64,000 nt of DNA from Eutreptiella sp. 'Long Island Sound 2002' (GCA_964036045.1 OZ038381.1:148437596-148501595); one strand, 5' to 3'; positions 44,716-62,435 are shown, counted from the stretch's first letter. A program made the numbers and translations. The notes: generated from the letters alone by a model not told the origin.

Positions 44716-47700
44716 AGGGGCCCCGCCTCCGACACCAGAGCGGCGGTGTCCTGGAACGTCCAGGGCTCGATGCGGGGGGACGGTGTACCAGTGACCCCGG
44801 GTATGCTCGACGGTGAAGCGGTGGCGGCGGGTATCATGAAGGCCGAGGGTGCCATCCTGGGCCTATTCCAGGAGACTGGCCTGCAGGACCCTCAAGGTGT
44901 GGTGCACTCCGAGAACCAGTGGCGTCACCATGGGTATCATACATACCCAGGGGTGGATGCCCAGGCGGCGTCGGCGGCGGCGGTGCGCGGCGGGCTCTTG
45001 ATTGCCCTTCGGGCGGACGTGTTCGCCGCGGAGGAGGTTCGAGACATCGTGGACATCGTGCCGGGCAAGGCCATGGCCCTGGATGTGGTGACCGCAGGTG
45101 GCACCCTCACGGTCATCAACGTCCACGGCCCGGGTAGCGGCGGCGACTCCTGGGCGTCTAAGGCGTCCTTCTGGGCTGACGTGGCCATGTACGCGGCGGC
45201 CAAGAGCGCGGGTGGCACCAGGGCCGTGCTCCTCGGAGGGGACTTCAACGTGTGGCTGGAGTCCCCGTGGCACCCTACCACGAGGAGGTTCCAAGCCCTG
45301 TGGGAACAGTGTGGCTTCCACAGGGCAGGCCCGGAACGGGAGGAGGACAGGAGGCCCACGAGGGCGGGGCACCGACTGGACTCCTTCCTTCTGAACTCGC
45401 CTCTGGTCCCATGGGCGGCGCGTGAGCGCCCTCACTTGGCGCCGGGGCGGTCTCCAGCGTCGCTGGGGTCGGATCATGGCCCTGTGGTCCTGGACATCCC
45501 GCTGGCGGTGGCCGGCAAAGGGAGGGTCACCAGGATGGCCTACTCCCACGCCCAGGGCAGGCTGCACGCCATACGCCCGGACTCCCCGGGGGTTCGTGAG
45601 GCGGTGGCGGCAGTACTGCAGAAGGCCTGCGGGGATCAGCGGCTACAGGCGTGGCTCTCATCGGACCAGGACACTGCCACCATGGGCACGTCGGAGGTGC
45701 AAGCGGTCTTTGACCTGCTCTACGCCTTCCGTGATGACGTGTCCAGGGTCACGGGAGTGCGCATGCCTTCCGGCGTGGACCCGCAGTACCCATACGGGCA
45801 GGCGGAAACGGAGGCGTCGCTGGACCAGGTCCTCTCGGATCAGCAGGCCCTGGCCTGGCGTGCCCATCAGCTGTGGCAACGGGACGCGGCAGCGGCCGGA
45901 CTCCACTCCCAGGAAGCGACTGCCCTGCTACAGCACCTCCGGCGAGTGGACCCCGACCTGTCCCCCGCCTCGGTAGAGGACCTGCGTGCCGCATTGGACC
46001 AACAGCTCCGCCAGCTGGAGACACGCGTGGAGGAGCTGCGGGATGTCCTCAGGAGCAACAGGCGCCGGTCCATCAAGGACTACTGGCGGGGCAGGGTACC
46101 GGACCTGCAGCTCCGATGGACGGCGATACGGGGGGCCATCAACGTGGTGAACTATGCCCCGTCAGGCCTATGGTCCGTACGCGTCCGCGAGTCGGAGAAG
46201 GTGCTCTTGGAGGCCTCGGACGTCATTGGCGAGGTCCAGAGGTATTGGGAGGCGCTGTACGCCAAGCGCCCAGTGAACCTGCCGGCCTTCGAGCGGCTGG
46301 TCCGGGCCCACATTCCCAAAGGGGTGCCGGAGGAATGGAGGTCGGTACAGGACTACACCATGCAGGACCTTAAAGACGCCGTGAGGCAGGCCGTGGCGGA
46401 CGACAAAGCTCCGGGGTCCAACCGGGTCACGGCTGCCCTCATAGCAGAGCTGCCTGAACCGGTGCAGGGGCTCCTGGTGCATGCGTACAGGGCAATCCTG
46501 CGGGGTGCGGATGTCCCGGAGTCCTGGCACGAGGCCATTATCTGGCTGATGCCCAAGGGCACAGCCACGGGCAACCTGGACGAGTACAGGCCGATAGCGC
46601 TGGGGCAGCAAGACATGCGAATGCTCATGACCCCCCTCATGCGGAGGTTCACAGCTGTTCTGGCACGCAAGGGACTGGCCGCGGACTGGCAGTTCGGAGC
46701 CATGCCGGGCTCCACGGCGGCTGCCCCGGTGTTCCTGGCCCAGCGCAGGCTGCAGCGTGGGCTGGAGGAAAACCACGTCCTGGCCTTCGATGTGTCGAAA
46801 GCTTTTGACACAGCGCCGCACGGAGCACTGGCGCTCCTCCTGCGCCACATGGGTGTCCCGGAGGAGCTCATCAGGCTCTTCCACACCCTCAGCTGCGGGT
46901 CCCTGGTGCGCATCGTCACTGCGCACGGCCCGACGCCGAGCATACGGCTCCACAGGGGCCTGCGGCAGGGCAGTGCGGAGAGCGCTGTGCTCTACCTCCT
47001 CCTATTGGAGCCTCTCCTGCGGAGCCTTGCCTGTAAGGCGCGGGGAGATGCTCGCCACGCGGTGCCACCCCTGGTACAGGCGTACTGTGATGACCTCTTG
47101 CTGATAGCGCACTCCCTGCCACAATTCCTGGAGTATGCGGCGATGATAGCGCGGTATCTCACTGACATGGGCATGTTCCTCAACGTGAGCAAATGCGCCT
47201 ATGCCAGTACTGCTCGCATCCACTCGATTATGGTATACCTGAACCCGGGGGACACAGCGGCCCCATGGGTATGCTTACGTGCCAAGGGCACGGTACCATA
47301 CTTGGGCCTGCGCCTCGATCCCAGGGGGATGGCGACCATGAAGGAGAAACATGTACTCCGGTGTGAAGCCCTGCTGGGCTGGTGCAACAACACGCTGGGG
47401 CCGGCGTCGGTGCCTCATGAGGTGATGGCGGCCGTGGTTGGTGGCATCGTGCGGTACGCGGCGCCCTACCTGTCCGACACGGCGGAGGCGGTGATCAAGC
47501 TGAAGACTGCCATCAAGGCTGCGGCCCTGCAGTTCGAGAAGCTGCCCAAGGACCTGTCCAACGTGGCGGTGCGGTCAGGTCATGGGCTACGGTTGGCAGA
47601 TGTCCAGGTTATATGCCGCGACTCCGTCGTGGCGACCGTGGCTCAGCTCACCCACCACAGGTCGATGACGGTCCGTGATGAGCTGCGGGCCATGCTCCGA

Positions 47701-50700
47701 GACATGCACGTGCAGTACGGAGTGTGCGGGCAGTTCATGGTGCCCTCTGCGTCATTCGCCACACACGCTGGCAATACGTGGGTGGACAGGGTGCTCAGGG
47801 CGATGGGGACGTTGCGCGTGGGGCTTCTCATGCCATCGTCGGTGTACTCGTGTGTACACGCCCATCTGCCGCAAGTGCAGTGGGCGGGGCGGAAGTGGGT
47901 ATCCCAATCCTACGCCTTCAAGGGTAGGGACATCTGCATTCTCTCGGGGCCCCGCACAGATGCGGCAGTGCAGTCCCTGACTGATCCTGCAAATGACCTC
48001 CTGCATGCGCGGCTCCCCTGCCCTGCGCCTGGGCACTGGGTGGTCCAGCTACAGGAGTGCCACGAGGACCACCTGCACCTTCCGCACGCGGGAGTAGGAC
48101 CCCACCAGCTGGACCACGTGTGGCTCACGGGGCTTCGCGACGTCTTCCGGCCGCAGCTGCCCGGTCCGTTGACTCACCGTCTCATTCACCCAGTGCGCCG
48201 AAAGAAGGCCAGCAAACGCAATAGACAGTCCGCTGCGGGGGACGTGTATGTGGTGGGCGGATACAGGGAGGAAGGATGGGACCCGGCCAACCCGGGGCTG
48301 TCCATGCCGTTCGTCCCGCTGGCCGCCCTCCTGTTTCTGTTGGGGGACGTCTTTGAGGGCTACCAACAGCAAGACGATCCGGCGTCCGTCCCCCTACTCA
48401 CTCCTCACGCCGGGGGCGGCATAAGTCCGCCACCACTGTGGGTTGTGCACGGACAGCCAGCGTTTTCCAGGGCGTGCGCGGCGGTGCACAAGTGCAGCGA
48501 ATGGGCAATTGTTCTTCTGCTACCGGCAGGCCCAATCCCGGATCCGGATGAGCACTCGGTCCCGGAAGTGGTCCGAATGTCCAACGTGCCGCATGATCCG
48601 CATGTCGCCGCCACGTCGTTGCGTGGTGGTGGCGCAGTGGAGCAGGGGTCTGTCGTGGTATACCAGCCTTCCTGCTCCGCAACGGTTTGGGGGGCGGAAT
48701 ACACCACCGCCCTGGACGCCATAAAGTCAGTCTGCGGATGTGACCTGGCCTGGAGACCACATGCGGTGTATCGACCGAGGGTGGTCCTGTCCCCGGAGCT
48801 CACGGCCTCCAGCGCGGCGTCCCTGGGAAAGGTGGTGCAGAGCCCCCACTCCGACGTGGCGTGGCTAGAGCCCCACCGGTACTGCTGGGTGCCGGTGGCG
48901 ACTAAAGTCACATCGTCTGACGCGTCGCCCCAGGGAGACGACGCCACAAATGTGGCGGTGGCCAGCCACGGAATCCCCACGTGGACGGGTGCCATCTACG
49001 GCACGGTCCCGGAGGCAGAGATCATTGGCGCGGCGGCGTACTTGTTGCACACGCCCCCGTCAGCGTGCACGGTACACGTGGTGGATGCGTCCGTCATAGG
49101 AGCGCATCTCCGCAGGGCGCAGGAGGCCCTGTACCATGGCATCAAGGGGCCGACGTCACATCTGGTCAATCAACATGCACTGAGCTGGATAGTGGAGGGG
49201 CTGCGGCGGCTGCCGCGCCGAGTTGGGGGGCCGCACCACTGGGTGGTGAGGCAGAGCTCGCACTTGGCGGCGGTCCCGCTTGAGGCACCGGACTCTGCCG
49301 CGGCCCGTGCGATGGCCCCGCCAGTCAATCTTGTCCTGCCGAAGGAGCACGCCATCCTCTTGGTACCGGGGGATAATGGTGAGCTCGAGCCGCGTGTACC
49401 ATCCATGCAAGCCCTTCAGCAGGTCCGGGAGATAGAGTGGCGTTCGCTAGCGGCACGCACCAGGGCGCACACGCCACTAGCTGGCGCCTGCGAGGCGATG
49501 TCCCTGGGAGCTGTGCACCACGGCCCAACGCACAGGAATATGCTGCGGGCACGTGACGGTCGCTTGTCCACCATGCAGGTCATGCGACGGTGGAGACAGA
49601 AGCTCACGCGTGTGGCAATACCAGCCCACCCCTGTATCTTCTGTGGGGGGCCGGAGGAGGACATCGGCCACATGCGCCTACTGTGTGCGCGGGACGAGGA
49701 GGTGGCTGGGCTCCTGTGCAGGCGTGTGGAGGAGTTCACGGCGGAGCTACCCCTAACGGACAGGGCGGTGGAGTTCGTGGCGTGGAGGGAGCACGGCTGC
49801 AGGTGGGCAGAATCCCTGATGGCAGGTGTCGTACCCGGGGACCTGAAGCGGCTGTTCGCTGCGGTGCGAGCGGCGTCGTCCCGGGGCCCTGCCAAGGCCA
49901 GGCTCTTTGTGGAGGACATGGTCCAGATTGGGGAAGATGTGTATGCCCGCAGGAACCATCGGCTCACCCAGATCATGCAGCTGCCGATGCAAGATCGAAG
50001 GAGGGCGGTATACGCGTTCCTGCGCGGTGACACACCCTTCTGCCCGCCGTGGAACCCGTTTGCCGGCCTCCCCGGCGACCTGCGGGCAACCTTTCTGAGG
50101 GCACCGCTGCACGCACTGCTGGTGTCGCGGTCGTGCATCGAGCGTGAGGAGGCCCTGTCCTTGTTCCCTCACTGGATGGCGGCGGTGGCGCAGGCCTTCG
50201 ACCGGTGGATCGGTTCCTGGGTGGCGCGGGACATCACGGCATTCAGGGAGTGGTCCCGCGTGGTGTCGGCGCAGTCCTGGGCCCAGGTGCGGGGTACCAA
50301 GGTGAGAAACCCTGACGGCCAGAGTGATCCCTGGCTCCAGGTGTACGCCAACCATCCAGCTGTGGGGAACGTCATGGGCTGGCCTCGCGAGGTGCTGCCA
50401 GTCCTTCAGCAACCTCTGTGCGGTCTCCCAGTCCTGGCGGTGGCTGTCGTACTTGACGTGGGTACGTTGTGGCTATATGACCGGCAGCTGCGACGAGCCG
50501 TACCGGCGGTCGCGGAGCAGCGGTCCATGGCAGTGTTAGTGGGCTCCAAGCAGTTGGCGCGGGTACAGGGCGACGACGCGCAAGGCCAAGTCACGGAGGC
50601 CATGTTCTCTCCGCCAGAGGGGGACGACCACGTGGCTGCCGATGCCCGTCACACCCTTGACACCCTGGGTCTCAGGGCGGTCATTGAGGCTCGGGCGGGA

Positions 50701-51393
50701 GGGCAACGCTTGGTTCTGGCTTCCGCCAGGGGCCCGGAGCAGGACGGGGTTGTTGTCATCGGGGAGGTCTTGCGGGACTACGGTTGGGAGCTCCTGGCGC
50801 ATGGCACGCGCGGCCCCAAGGTGGCACGGTGGCCCCGGCTGCTTGAGAGCCTGCCGGAGATGCCCGACGGACGACCGATACTCCGCCCGGTGTCCACGTG
50901 GGAGGAGGCGAGGCGCAGCCTCCTCAGTAGTGCCACAGCACGCACGCTGACAGGGGCTTTGCTTGGGCTCCAGGACGCGTGCTGCGATGTATGGCAGGAC
51001 CTGTGGTCGCAGTGCTGTGATGGTAGCTGCGTTCCATCGCGGTCTGTGCTTCCGCAGCGATGCCACGGGTGCGGGGAGACGGTGTCCGTTTGGGTTCATC
51101 AGTGTGCCTCCGCCCCGCTGTGTGGGACATGTCAGGAGCATGCCGACAGGGGGTGGCCTAAGGCGAGGTGGGCACTGCGGCACTCTGGACGGATGTCCTC
51201 AAGTGCCTGGACGACTATCCAGGGTGGCCTGAAGAGCGTCCGAGTGGAAGGGGTACGGTGCCCTGGAGCGCCGTCTGCGGCCCTGCCCCTGATGCTGTGG
51301 TGGGCGGCTCTGGAGGGCGACTCACGGATACTCTGGTTGTGGCATCACGGAGGAAATGGTGACGGAGTGGTGGGTGCCGGGGGTGCAGGTTGA
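44716..51393 (+). CDS. LINE ORF2: AP endonuclease, reverse transcriptase, RNase H, CCHC (about 2,220 aa)
   Basis: Residue numbers count from GTG 44746. Endonuclease: SWNVQG (2-7), FQETGL, GDFNVW (about 165), RLDSFLLN (about 210), SDHGPV (about 243). RT: YRPIAL, motif A FDVSKAFD (about 680), motif B GLRQGSAES (about 738), motif C AYCDDLLL (about 778), YLGLRLDPRG. RNase H: TSSDASP (about 1392), EAEIIGAA (about 1424), VDASVIG (about 1446), DSAAARAM (about 1516). A CCHC knuckle CIFCGGPEEDIGHMRLLC lies at about 1630. About 500 further residues include a Cys-rich cluster (CHGCGETVSVWVHQC ... CGTC). The first in-frame ATG (44770) lies inside the endonuclease, so initiation needs a non-AUG codon, reinitiation or readthrough of TGA 44713. 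Cytoplasmic RNP and nuclear target-primed reverse transcription are known for such proteins. Confidence 0.85.
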   Translation, partial: RGPASDTRAAVSWNVQGSMRGDGVPVTPGMLDGEAVAAGIMKAEGAILGLFQETGLQDPQGVVHSENQWRHHGYHTYPGVDAQAASAAAVRGGLLIALRADVFAAEEVRDIVDIVPGKAMALDVVTAGGTLTVINVHGPGSGGDSWASKASFWADVAMYAAAKSAGGTRAVLLGGDFNVWLESPWHPTTRRFQALWEQCGFHRAGPEREEDRRPTRAGHRLDSFLLNSPLVPWAARERPHLAPGRSPASLGSDHGPVVLDIPLAVAGKGRVTRMAYSHAQGRLHAIRPDSPGVREAVAAVLQKACGDQRLQAWLSSDQDTATMGTSEVQAVFDLLYAFRDDVSRVTGVRMPSGVDPQYPYGQAETEASLDQVLSDQQALAWRAHQLWQRDAAAAGLHSQEATALLQHLRRVDPDLSPASVEDLRAALDQQLRQLETRVEELRDVLRSNRRRSIKDYWRGRVPDLQLRWTAIRGAINVVNYAPSGLWSVRVRESEKVLLEASDVIGEVQRYWEALYAKRPVNLPAFERLVRAHIPKGVPEEWRSVQDYTMQDLKDAVRQAVADDKAPGSNRVTAALIAELPEPVQGLLVHAYRAILRGADVPESWHEAIIWLMPKGTATGNLDEYRPIALGQQDMRMLMTPLMRRFTAVLARKGLAADWQFGAMPGSTAAAPVFLAQRRLQRGLEENHVLAFDVSKAFDTAPHGALALLLRHMGVPEELIRLFHTLSCGSLVRIVTAHGPTPSIRLHRGLRQGSAESAVLYLLLLEPLLRSLACKARGDARHAVPPLVQAYCDDLLLIAHSLPQFLEYAAMIARYLTDMGMFLNVSKCAYASTARIHSIMVYLNPGDTAAPWVCLRAKGTVPYLGLRLDPRGMATMKEKHVLRCEALLGWCNNTLGPASVPHEVMAAVVGGIVRYAAPYLSDTAEAVIKLKTAIKAAALQFEKLPKDLSNVAVRSGHGLRLADVQVICRDSVVATVAQLTHHRSMTVRDELRAMLRDMHVQYGVCGQFMVPSASFATHAGNTWVDRVLRAMGTLRVGLLMPSSVYSCVHAHLPQVQWAGRKWVSQSYAFKGRDICILSGPRTDAAVQSLTDPANDLLHARLPCPAPGHWVVQLQECHEDHLHLPHAGVGPHQLDHVWLTGLRDVFRPQLPGPLTHRLIHPVRRKKASKRNRQSAAGDVYVVGGYREEGWDPANPGLSMPFVPLAALLFLLGDVFEGYQQQDDPASVPLLTPHAGGGISPPPLWVVHGQPAFSRACAAVHKCSEWAIVLLLPAGPIPDPDEHSVPEVVRMSNVPHDPHVAATSLRGGGAVEQGSVVVYQPSCSATVWGAEYTTALDAIKSVCGCDLAWRPHAVYRPRVVLSPELTASSAASLGKVVQSPHSDVAWLEPHRYCWVPVATKVTSSDASPQGDDATNVAVASHGIPTWTGAIYGTVPEAEIIGAAAYLLHTPPSACTVHVVDASVIGAHLRRAQEALYHGIKGPTSHLVNQHALSWIVEGLRRLPRRVGGPHHWVVRQSSHLAAVPLEAPDSAAARAMAPPVNLVLPKEHAILLVPGDNGELEPRVPSMQALQQVREIEWRSLAARTRAHTPLAGACEAMSLGAVHHGPTHRNMLRARDGRLSTMQVMRRWRQKLTRVAIPAHPCIFCGGPEEDIGHMRLLCARDEEVAGLLCRRVEEFTAELPLTDRAVEFVAWREHGCRWAESLMAGVVPGDLKRLFAAVRAASSRGPAKARLFVEDMVQIGEDVYARRNHRLTQIMQLPMQDRRRAVYAFLRGDTPFCPPWNPFAGLPGDLRATFLRAPLHALLVSRSCIEREEALSLFPHWMAAVAQAFDRWIGSWVARDITAFREWSRVVSAQSWAQVRGTKVRNPDGQSDPWLQVYANHPAVGNVMGWPREVLPVLQQPLCGLPVLAVAVVLDVGTLWLYDRQLRRAVPAVAEQRSMAVLVGSKQLARVQGDDAQGQVTEAMFSPPEGDDHVAADARHTLDTLGLRAVIEARAGGQRLVLASARGPEQDGVVVIGEVLRDYGWELLAHGTRGPKVARWPRLLESLPEMPDGRPILRPVSTWEEARRSLLSSATARTLTGALLGLQDACCDVWQDLWSQCCDGSCVPSRSVLPQRCHGCGETVSVWVHQCASAPLCGTCQEHADRGWPKARWALRHSGRMSSSAWTTIQGGLKSVRVEGVRCPGAPSAALPLMLWWAALEGDSRILWLWHHGGNGDGVVGAGGAG

Positions 51394-51632
51394 TGGGGAT
51401 GGGAATTGTGGGTGCACCAGCTACCATCCCTACGCTGGACGCAGCGGAGGGAGTGGCGCCTGAGAAGCAGTGCCTACGCGGCCTGATTGTGCGGTACTGG
51501 CAGGCGGCGTATGACGGCCAACGCGATGTGACAGGTCGTGCCGGCCTGATGGTGAGCCGTACTGCCCCCGTGCATGAGGGTCGGACAGGGATGCTTCACC
51601 CGCCTGCCCCGGGTCGCCGCATACAACAGTGA
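51340..51632 (+). pseudogene. OTU-type cysteine protease remnant at the 3' end of the LINE
   Basis: One frame away from ORF2, about 51340-51450 reads ITEEMVTEWWVPGVQVDGDG followed by NCGCTSYHPYAG. VDGDGNC is the OTU catalytic D-G-x-C neighbourhood. About 51430-51560, in a third frame, reads CLRGLIVRYWQAAYDGQRD, which fits the next OTU helix. ORF2 ends within this region, so small indels appear to have detached and truncated a C-terminal OTU domain. OTU domains are known in some LINE groups. The catalytic His half is not seen. Confidence 0.45.
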
Positions 51633-51984
51633 GGTGTCATGGGTCGTCCCGACCAGGGTAATAAGGCCCAAACCCCTGTAGGGTATTCCCATGGCACCGG
51701 GGTCTCTACTGGCGGCCCGGCTACGGCAGTCTTGGGAGTGGTTGCTCGGGATACACCGGGGGTGCACGGAGTTGTTTGGGGGTTACAGCGCTGCGGCGCC
51801 CCCTGGGAGTGTTACACGGGGTTGCGGGGTCAGCCTGCAGGCCCCAGGAGCGGCGACGGGGCGAAGATGTGTGCGTGGAAGGTTATGACGGTGGGGTCAT
51901 CAGGGGGACAGTATGGCGGGCGTCGTGGAGACGGCATGGCAGCCTGGAGGGAGCGCTCACAGGGGGCACGTGGAGTTCCAGGTG

Positions 51985-52255
51985 GCGGAGTACTGGAGTC
52001 TTGGGGGCCAACGCGGCGGTACTGGGATCCGTACGGCGGGGGTACGCGGCGGTACTGGGGAGCCTTACAGTGGGGGAGCAACGGGGAAGTTCCAGATGAC
52101 GGTGTACTGACATCGTGGGGGTGTACGCGGCGGTACAGGGGACCGTATGGTGGGGGTATGCGGCGGTACTGGGGTCCGTACGGTGGGGGAACGCGGCGGT
52201 ACTGGGGAACCGTGCAGTGGGGGAGCACGGGGATGCATGGCGGTACTGGGGTGTC
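51985..52255 (+). repeat. About 36-bp G-rich minisatellite
   Basis: Tandem degenerate copies of GCGGCGGTACTGGGG with TACGGTGGGGG spacers, which may lie in the 3' UTR of the LINE. Looser copies extend to about 51960. Confidence 0.75.
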
Positions 52256-53651
52256 CCCCTGACCCCTCTAACAACTCAGGGGGAGCGCGGGGGCATCCCC
52301 TGGCCCCGTTAACAAACTAGAGGGACCGTGCCTGCGGGCATGTACATAGTCTAACCTCTGACCATGGCCTTGTGGTTGCAGTGGTGAGTGTCGTGGCGGC
52401 TAGCAGGTGGCGTCGGCGTGGCAACGGCGGTACTGCGCGGCGTCGTAGTGAAGAGTATGCAGTCGCCTCACCACTGTAACGGCTTACCCTTGGGGGGCGC
52501 CAGTCCGGTCGGCTAGAGGCGAGGAGGGCAGGGGAGCGGCATGCTGAGTGGTCCGGGGGGTGACGCGCGGGCCAATGCTATAAGTAGGCTCGCCACGTCG
52601 TCGGTGGGGGCCGAACCTGCGGCCTGGCCGCTGCTGTGGCGGAAGAGGCGCAACCACGGAAGCTGACCAATCACTGCAGGTAAGGGTCAAGGGTAGGCGC
52701 CAGGGCATTTTATGTGGGCCAGATGAGGTGCACCTGGTAACCACGGCCCGGGGCGAGCCTCTGGTGGGTACCCCTACAGGGGGTCGATAACCAAGCTACG
52801 GCACCCACCAGCCCGAATCCCAGCCAGCGATATACACGGGTTGCGCCACTCCTGTCGCAAAGCGGCCGGCGTCCCCCCCTGTAGACCCTCAAGATATATT
52901 ATATGTGGGCAAGTGAATGCCTCGAAGCAGATTGGGCGCTGGCCCCTGACATGGGATGCCAGCATGGTATATATCTGGGGTGTGGGGGCAGCACGGGGCC
53001 TGGGGGACGTGGAGTTGGTAACGTGTTTCTGTACTATACTAGGGGACTGGTGCGGTGGGAAGATGGCGTACAATGTGGAGACATGGGGGCGATGAAAGCT
53101 GAGGGCCAGGCTAGGCTGGAGCCTCCCAGAAATCCTGGCTATGCACATACGGGCTAGTGCGTGCCGGCAGAGGGATACGTGGAGTCAGGGGTGGTGGGCA
53201 GTTTCGAGGACGCGGACGACAATGGATTACGTGGGGTCATGGGTGTTGGGTGTCTCCACAGTGGCGGGGCAACGTGAACGATGGAGGGTCAGCTCTCGCT
53301 TCGCCGCATGCGTGCTGCTTTGTTCCTTGGTTGCTGCTTTGCGACGGACAGAGGTGCCCTTGCTTTCTGCTTGTTGCGATGCTGCTGCGCTGCTTTGCCT
53401 TGCCCCCTTACCCCCGGCGAACAAACGGGCCAGCGTCCGTCGCCGTTGCTAATGCTAACGCTTTGCAGTTGCCACTGCCCCCAAAGCCTGGTTGCCCGGT
53501 ATCCCAGGTCCTCTGGGTCCTCCGTCATGCTGTGGGCCACCTCAGGCAGCCCTGGGACCCACGGGATCGAGCGAGGCAGGAACCACCTGTCGGCGCGAGA
53601 TGCCCGGTAACTCCAGTAGACGGCATGATAAGTGGTTATGACTATGACTAT

Positions 53652-53654
<3 letters not shown>
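52256..53654. other. No gene seen; possible LINE 3' flank
   Basis: Short GC-rich frames without motifs. CTATAAGTAGG at about 52580 is TATA-like but has no gene placed behind it. No poly(A) tract that would mark the LINE end. Confidence 0.35.

Positions 53655-53727
<73 letters not shown>
53655..53727. repeat. (TA)n microsatellite
   Basis: About 36 TA units immediately before the first CCTCTAATCTACACCCCTCT terminus. Confidence 0.98.
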
Positions 53728-58632
<4,905 letters not shown>

Positions 58633-58633
58633 G

Positions 58634-58692
<59 letters not shown>
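58633..58692. repeat. (TA)n
   Basis: Short TA tract with one ACAT interruption between element copies 3 and 4. Confidence 0.95.
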
Positions 58693-60452
<1,760 letters not shown>

Positions 60453-61640
60453 CCTCTAATCTACACCCCTCTCCAACTCTAGGTGGCTCCACCACACGGC
60501 TCCAAGTTACGTGCGAAGGGCACAAAGTGGTACATACATGTGGTGGAAAGGGCTAAACTCGGTCAAAACGGGCTCAACATGGGCTAAAAACACTTGTTTG
60601 AGCATCCCAAATGGTCTAGGATTTCTTTTGGAAAAACGCCTTTTTGACCCATTTTTGACCCATTTTTGGTCCCAAAATGGCCCATTTTCAAGGCATTTTG
60701 GGATTTTCCATGAGCCAAACTCCGTCGCCACGGGCTCAAAATGGGTCCAAACCACTTCTTTGAGCATCCCGAATGGTCCTGGATCACTTTTGGGAAAACG
60801 CGTTTTTCACCCATTTTTGACGCATTTTTGGGTCCACAACGGCCCGTTTCCAAGGCATTTTGGGATTTTCCATGGCCCCAAACGCGTCACCACGGGCTCA
60901 AAACGGCCTAAAAACACACGTTTGAGCATCCCACGTGGTCCGGGAACAACTTTGGAAAAAAAATTTTTCGCCCCAGGGACCCTGGTGGACCCACCGTTGG
61001 CCCCCACTGTGCGTGGGCTGGCCAGCCCTCCGGCTGCACCAAGTGACCACTGGTACGGGGGTCTACGTGTCTCGTTGGGCGATTCTGAGGCTTGGAAACC
61101 ACAAAAAGTGGGGGGTTGCGGGTGGACTAGGTGCCCTCGGAATCGGATTTTGAGCCACAGAGCCCAAGATATGGCCCGTGCTTGGTTTCGGGGTGTTGGT
61201 GCACATTGCGCAGGTTTTTGGGGCTTTTTGGCGCATTTTGGGGCCGTTTCTCGGACATATCGTGGAATTGAAGGGCACTAGAGAGCTCTTTGACACGGTG
61301 AAGTCAAGCCGCACGTGCAGTGTGCTCACCGTATCCCTTCGTTTGGGCGTTTCGCCCAGGTTTTGAGGCTGTTTTGGGCGAAAAATGGCTGTTTTTGGCC
61401 CAAAACTGCGCAGATTTGGGAGGGCACCTCCCGACTTGGCGCCCCCGCTCCGGGCCGCCACCGGTGAGTTTTTGGCTCAAAACTTGGATTTGGCAAGGCC
61501 ACCACCTGGGCTCCAAGATGGCTAGAGTAGAGTAGAGCCCGGAGCGATGAGGCGGAGCAATGGCCAAAACGGTGAGAAGTGCTTGTTGTTGCTTGCTTGT
61601 TGTTGCTTGTTAGCTAGATTTAAGGGGAGAGGGGTGTAGT
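60453..61640 (+). mobile_element. TIR element copy 5
   Basis: Standard left end, three ~165-bp subrepeats, one right half, ending GGGGAGAGGGGTGTAGT at 61640. No (TA)n follows; an inverted partial copy is joined directly. Confidence 0.75.
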
Positions 61641-62376
61641 AACCCCCGAAACCAAGAACGGACCGTATCTTGGGCTTCGTGGCTCAAATCCGAATTCCAA
61701 GGGCACCTAGTCCACCCGCAACCCCCCACTTTTTGTGGTTTGCAAGCCTCAGAATCGCCCAACGAGCCACCTAGATCCCCGTACCAGTGGTCACTTGGTG
61801 GGGCCTGAGGGCAGCCCAGCCTGCGCACGGCGGGGGCCAACGGTGGGTCCCCAGGGCGAAAAAAAAGATTTTTTCCAAAGTTGTTCCTAGAACATTTGGG
61901 ATGCTCAAACAAGTGGTTTTAGCCCATTTTGAGCCTGTGGTGACACGTTTTGGCCCATGGAAAATCCCAAAATGCCTTGAAAAGGGGCCGTTTTGGGACC
62001 CAAAATGGGTGAAAAACGGGTCAAAAACGCGTTTTTCCAAAAGTGAGCCTGGACCATTTTGGATGCTTAGACAAGTGTTTTTAGCCCGTTTTGAGCCGGA
62101 GATCACGCGTTTCGGCCCATGGAAAATCCCAATATGCCTTGAAAAGGGGCCGTTTTGGGACCCAAAATGGGTGAAAAATGGGTCAAAAACGCGTTTTTCC
62201 AAAAGTGAGCCTGGACCATTGGGGGTGCACAAACAAGTGTTCGGAGCCCATTTTGAGCCCGTTTTGACCTAGTTTAGACCTGTCGCCACGTGTATGCACC
62301 AAGCTGTACCCTTTGCACGTACCTTAGAGCCGTATGGTGGAGCCACCTAGAGTTGGGGAGAGGGGTGTAGATTGGA

Positions 62377-62378
<2 letters not shown>
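61641..62378 (-). mobile_element. Inverted, truncated TIR element copy 6
   Basis: Reverse orientation. It begins inside the right half (CCGAAACCAAGAACGG), passes through subrepeats and ends with GGGGAGAGGGGTGTAGATTG at the (TA)n, which is the reverse of the usual left end. Confidence 0.7.
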
Positions 62379-62434
<56 letters not shown>

Positions 62435-62435
62435 T
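62379..62435. repeat. (TA)n
   Basis: TA tract between two inverted element copies. Confidence 0.95.

Larger units (their letters stand above)
37610..51640 (+). mobile_element. Giant non-LTR retrotransposon (at least 14 kb) with AP endonuclease, RT and RNase H
   Basis: Three consecutive long coding blocks on one strand: 37610-40363 and 40388 to about 43270 (same frame, one TAG between), then about 43270-44715 and 44746-51393 (same frame, one TGA between). The protein order is ORF1-type protein, endonuclease, RT, RNase H, zinc knuckle, then an OTU-like remnant. No LTRs or protease-integrase order were seen. The coding part alone is twice that of typical LINEs. Element ends, poly(A) tail and target duplication were not identified. 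Confidence 0.85.
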
